NCBI GenBank assembly: GCA_033439265.1
Contig: JAVTVX010000024.1
Location: 6,265,001-6,329,000 of the forward strand
Length of the DNA: 64,000 bases
From: Dillenia suffruticosa
Taxonomy: Eukaryota; Streptophyta; Magnoliopsida; Dilleniales; Dilleniaceae
Direction of reading: 5' to 3'
Each line of letters starts with the position of its first letter. The first letter of the stretch is position 1. The notes beneath the pieces were generated by a model. It was not told the origin of the DNA, ran no database searches, and saw only the letters and a program-made list of their open reading frames with translations. This document shows, piece by piece, positions 60,608 through 64,000 of the stretch. The translations under genes and the position numbers were made by a program.

Positions 60608-61759
60608 CAGCGGGAACAGAAAAATCTATTATTAAAAATTTATTTTTCATCGTTGAAGGATGTTAATAATGGATTTTTTCTGTTACTAAATCCGTCACTG
60701 ATATCCACCTGACTAAATATTAATGATAAAAAAAAAATCCGTCACTAATATCAGTGACGAAAAAAATCCGTCATTGATTAATAGTGATAAAAAAAATCCG
60801 TTACTGATTAATAATGACGGAAAAAAATTTATCGTCAAGAAAAAAAGAAAACCGTCAGAAAACCGTCGCTGATTTTTGAGCTCTCTCAGGGGCAAGGGAA
60901 TGCACGGGCTGGGAAGGCGAGTATGCACGCCGCTCCGCCATGCGGCAACTTGCTGTTATGTGCGTAAAAGTCTTCCCAGTCGCGTGAGTTTCGAACCTCT
61001 ACACAAACAAAACAATGCAAGTACCATGACCACCGCACCGCATGTAATTATGTTATCTAATACTTTTTTTTTATTTGTTATTTTCTTCTTACTTCTTTTA
61101 AAAATAATAAAATAATTTAAAATGATATTTTATTATAAAATAATAATATAATAAAATATTGCAAAAAGGAAATAATAAAATGATATTTTATTAGAAAATA
61201 ATAATAATAAAATATTACAAAAAGGAAATAATAATAATAAAATGATATTTTATTATAAAATAATAATTTAAAATAAAATTTTACAAAATTTAAAAAATTA
61301 AATAATATTATTTTTTTACATAAAAAATAAAAAGGAAAAGAAAAAGAATTATTAAATAAAAAATTAAAAAAATTAAAAAAATTAAAAAAATTAAAAAAAT
61401 TAAAAAAATTAAAAAAATTAAAAAAATTAAAAAAATTAAAAAAATTAAAAAAAATTTTTAAAAATCGGCCGATAAAATTTCCATCGGTAATCCGTTGGTA
61501 AAATTTTCCGTCAGTAATTCATCACTGATAAGTTTACAAAAATTTTAAAAATTTAAAAATTTAAAAAATCCGTCGCTAAAATTTCAGTCAGTATTCTGTC
61601 TGTAATTCATTACTAATAAATTTATAAAAAAAAATAAATTTATCAAATTAAAAAAAATTAAAATTTTAAAAAATCCGTCGATAAAATTTCTATTGATAAT
61701 CTATCGTTATTATCGATGGATAAAAATCCGTCGATGATTTTCTGTAGGTGAAAGTCAAA
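60608..61759. mobile_element. Candidate non-autonomous DNA transposon with subterminal CCGTC repeats
   Basis: The left end GACTTTCAGCGGGAACAG then AAAAATC and the reverse complement of the right end, GACTTTCACCTACAG then AAAATC, are similar inverted termini of about 22 bases. Next to both ends are repeated words AATCCGTCACTGAT, CCGTCGCTGAT and TCCGTC(G/A), which resemble subterminal repeats of CACTA elements. The inner CACCTACAGAAAA is close to a CACTACAGAAAA end. The middle has AT-rich tandem repeats: a roughly 50-bp unit three times at 61110-61270, and (TTAAAAAAA)n at 61360-61450. No target duplication could be fixed and there is no transposase, so the limits and class are tentative. Confidence 0.45.
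61360..61452. repeat. Minisatellite of about nine-base AT units
   Basis: The unit TTAAAAAAA is repeated about ten times with little variation, inside the candidate DNA transposon. Confidence 0.9.
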
Positions 61760-61835
61760 TTTCTAGGGGTGTATAGTAGTCATCTCTTACTCATGTCAAA
61801 TTTCTAGGGGTGTATAGTAGTCATCTCTTACTCTT
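61754..61835. repeat. 41-bp exact tandem duplication
   Basis: GTCAAATTTCTAGGGGTGTA and the next 21 bases occur twice, at 61754-61794 and 61795-61835, with a single difference near the end. It abuts the right end of the candidate transposon. Confidence 0.95.
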
Positions 61836-62025
61836 GTCCGTCTCTCTGGCTATTGTATTCTCTCTCTCTCTCTCTCTCTCCCTCTTTCAACTTTTTGGGT
61901 CTTGGATTAATCTTTTATTGTTTAATCTCATTTACGGTGTAGTTTCAATCATTCGATGTTCTAAATTGGAGCAAACGTTGGGTGAATGTAAATTGATCTA
62001 TAAAGTTGTGCGTGACTGCTTAAAT
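61836..62025. other. Short spacer between candidate transposon and copia LTR
   Basis: 190 bases with a (CT)n tract at 61858-61882. No gene. The last five bases before the LTR, GAAAT at 62026-62030, would be the target duplication of the copia element, whose other copy lies outside the window. Confidence 0.5.
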
Positions 62026-62030
62026 GAAAT

Positions 62031-62535
62031 TGTTGGATTTAATCGCGCATGCGGAAGCGTGAATTAAATAGATCGGAATTTTTGGGATAAATACCTCAAT
62101 AGGGCAGTCTCCAAAATCCACCGTGTCGCGATGTCCCTCGAACGGATCGCACGGTCGGATGGTGATCACGAGGTTAGTCGAACCACCACCTCAAATCCAC
62201 GACGCCGCAATCCTCATGTCCGGTGATTCATTTGACGATGGGAGATTTTCCTACGCGAAAATCTCCATCCCTCACTCTTTTCTCTCTCTAGAGTATTGTG
62301 CAGTGTTAGTCTCTTTCTTCCATTGTTACTGTTCACTCCAATGGAAGAACACACACTCAAGCCTATGACCTTCATTTCACAATTGAAGAGTAAGGAATCC
62401 CAACTCCCGTAGCCATGTACCAAGGCATTAGATGGGTCATTATTAGTGGTTAATAGGGTGTGGTTAATGGGATAATGGGAGTAACTCCCATTATCCCCAA
62501 ATTACCATAATGCCCCTCTTGGGCATATTCCAACA
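62031..62535 (-). repeat. 3' LTR of the copia element
   Basis: 505 bases with perfect six-base inverted ends TGTTGG...CCAACA. On the minus strand it begins TGTTGGAATATGCCC directly after the purine tract. The companion LTR is outside the window. Confidence 0.88.
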
Positions 62536-63649
62536 TCTCCCACTTGCACATGAGGGCATTTCACTTCCGTTAATCACAAGATCGCAACTCATGCGATTTA
62601 TCACATCACCCTACTGGACCTTCATACTGGATTGGGCGTCGTGCGACCGGCGAGTACACCTGCAAGCAAAGACTCTCGATACACCTGTTAGGATGATCGA
62701 GGAGTCACTGTTAGTATAAAAATAACTCGCTATACCCCAGACTCAATGCATTTACATCCATCGAGCTACTTTCCTCATCGAAAGTGATTCTCAATCAATT
62801 TGCTCGACTATGTATTCATTATTATGTTTGAATCCCAATATGGATTAACACAATAGGTCGACTTATGAATACATGACAATGATGTAATGTCTATTGGCCT
62901 TCCTTTTCCCAAACTCGAATCTATCGGTCTCAATTCAGCTGCTTTCCTAGACCTGCCCCTTAGACCTCAATTTATCTTCCAGGCCATAGGTAAACAGACT
63001 AAAGTAGCAACACTAAACCAAAACTTCTAGAGACAGCCGAAAGTAATAAGGGCATAAGAGATCCCACTCAATGGATCTCAGGTCTCACACAGTGGGAACG
63101 GGGATCAAGATCAAACTATCGTCTCAAATAATAGCTCCCACTATCCCATGGTCGTTTCATCACACGTGGTATGAAATACGTGCCACAGTGTTATTCCCCC
63201 ATCTCTCAAAGGGCATATGTCAGATTTCTCTAACACTGTACAGGTACGGGACTCAGTCTACACATAAGACTTTACCCAGAGATCTCAGAGAGAGTAACTC
63301 AGAGACAATAACACAAATCGCAGGTGATATCTGAGATCTCAAACCTGGTTACTTACATGCAACATGGATGTGGGTATTTCCATGCCGGTCATATCGCATA
63401 TGACCTCATCCTGAACACATATCAGGGCGACTTATGTTCTAGTAGGGCTACTCTCAAAGCCTCTTACAACTAAAATCCGTCTCATCTCCGCTCACTCAGA
63501 GTCGAAGGTGGTCACTCGTGTGAGAGAGTCAACCACGCCTGCCTGACACATCTTTTATCACAAGATCATAATATATGACAACAAATGATGCATGAAATAA
63601 ATATGTGACTCAATAATGCATACATGTCATATATTAAAATAAGCATCTA

Positions 63650-63990
63650 AAACAGTATATAAGGAGAAATGTTAAAGTACACTAAACCCAATAATTCCTT
63701 ATCTCACAAAGGAATCTCTCACAACGGGTTTTCTGAAGAGATCAGCTCTCATGCTGAGATGTACTTAGATGTCACAATACCTTTCTCGGTAATATCTTTC
63801 ATAGTGGTCTTCGGTATTAATGTGTTTGGTTTTACTATTATACTTAGGGTCTCATTTGTTGACAGTGTCGGTCTGATTATCACAATAATCATCATTGATC
63901 TCCCACTATCTGTCACAATCCCTAAGTCTTTCAAAAAATTTCTGAAGCCAACCATTCTCATGAACTGCAATTGAGCATACTACTAGCTCA
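63650..63990 (-). pseudogene. Decayed copia RNase H end of pol
   Basis: On the minus strand FLKDLGIV recalls the (M/F)xxDLG(I/V) of copia RNase H, and KDITEKGIVTSKYISA recalls the late block that precedes the DPLTK motif. Several stops and frame changes interrupt it, so it is not functional. Confidence 0.6.
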
Positions 63991-64000
63991 GTCTTTATCG

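Larger units (their letters stand above)
62031..64000 (-). mobile_element. Ty1/copia-type LTR retrotransposon, 3' part, running off the right edge
   Basis: The element reads on the minus strand. Its 3' LTR is at 62031-62535 and the purine tract next to it reads CAAGTGGGAGA on the minus strand. About 1.1 kb of noncoding 3' interior follows. From about 63990 down to 63650 a decayed RNase H C-terminus can be read in pieces (FLKDLGIV, then a stretch ending EKGIVTSKYISA), broken by stops and shifts. The order LTR, purine tract, spacer, RNase H at the end of pol, with no integrase after RNase H in the visible part, fits copia rather than gypsy. The rest lies outside the window. Confidence 0.8.

Noticed and set aside
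62123-63334. Plus-strand frames of 69 to 87 residues.
   Set aside because: They lie in the LTR and 3' spacer of a minus-strand copia element and are antisense to it.
1-64000. tRNA, rRNA, snRNA or microRNA genes.
   Set aside because: No cloverleaf with proper box A, box B and anticodon arm was seen by eye, and no rRNA or snRNA core was recognised. Strong hairpins found (43730-43748, 38529-38556) belong to repeats. A covariance-model search could still find something missed.

Overview
This is nuclear DNA of a dicotyledonous flowering plant. The host genes are split by GT-AG introns. Their products are plant-specific (CHUP1, a CLE peptide precursor, a plastid SLH-domain protein, Get3d). The intergenic DNA is AT-rich and full of plant transposons (Athila-like Ty3/gypsy, En/Spm CACTA, TRIM, Ty1/copia) and (CT)n/(TA)n microsatellites. 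The species cannot be fixed from the sequence alone.

Layout. 1-4367: AT-rich intergenic DNA. 4368-6671(+): cytochrome b561 (transmembrane ascorbate ferrireductase, CYB561D type). 7091-13166: an Athila-like LTR retrotransposon that keeps gag/protease remnants but has lost reverse transcriptase and integrase. 14131-19791(+): plastid SLH-domain/coiled-coil protein. 21935-25770(+): CHUP1, complete. 26212-28529(-): Get3d, convergent with CHUP1. 30067-40254: a complete 10.2-kb En/Spm (CACTA) transposon with matching TAT target duplications. It carries a TNP2-type transposase with one frameshift and an apparently intact TNPA-type gene, both on the minus strand. Its right end holds a very GC-rich tandem region and about 1 kb of palindromic subterminal repeats. 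42307-42777(-): small one-exon plant protein with a membrane segment. 43717-44800: A-rich repeat block with a Helitron-like terminus. 49975-50304(-): CLE signalling peptide precursor. 52417-52863: TRIM element. 54321-58374(+): splicing factor of the CWC16/YJU2 family (CCDC130 type), whose first coding exon is only the ATG. About 60614-61753: candidate non-autonomous DNA transposon. 62031-64000(-): 3' LTR and degenerate RNase H end of a Ty1/copia element that runs off the window.

How the genes relate. SLH protein, CHUP1 and Get3d are three adjacent nuclear genes whose products are expected at or in the plastid. From memory, the Arabidopsis counterparts of SLH and CHUP1 are neighbours on chromosome 3 (At3g25680, At3g25690), and those of Get3d and the b561 are neighbours on chromosome 1 (At1g26090, At1g26100). 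The window may therefore keep an ancestral order that Arabidopsis divided between two duplicated segments.

Exon boundaries were chosen by reading splice sites and checking phase. Each joined CDS given is a multiple of three with no internal stop, except where a frameshift or stop is stated. Family names come from recognition of protein sequence, not from a database search.
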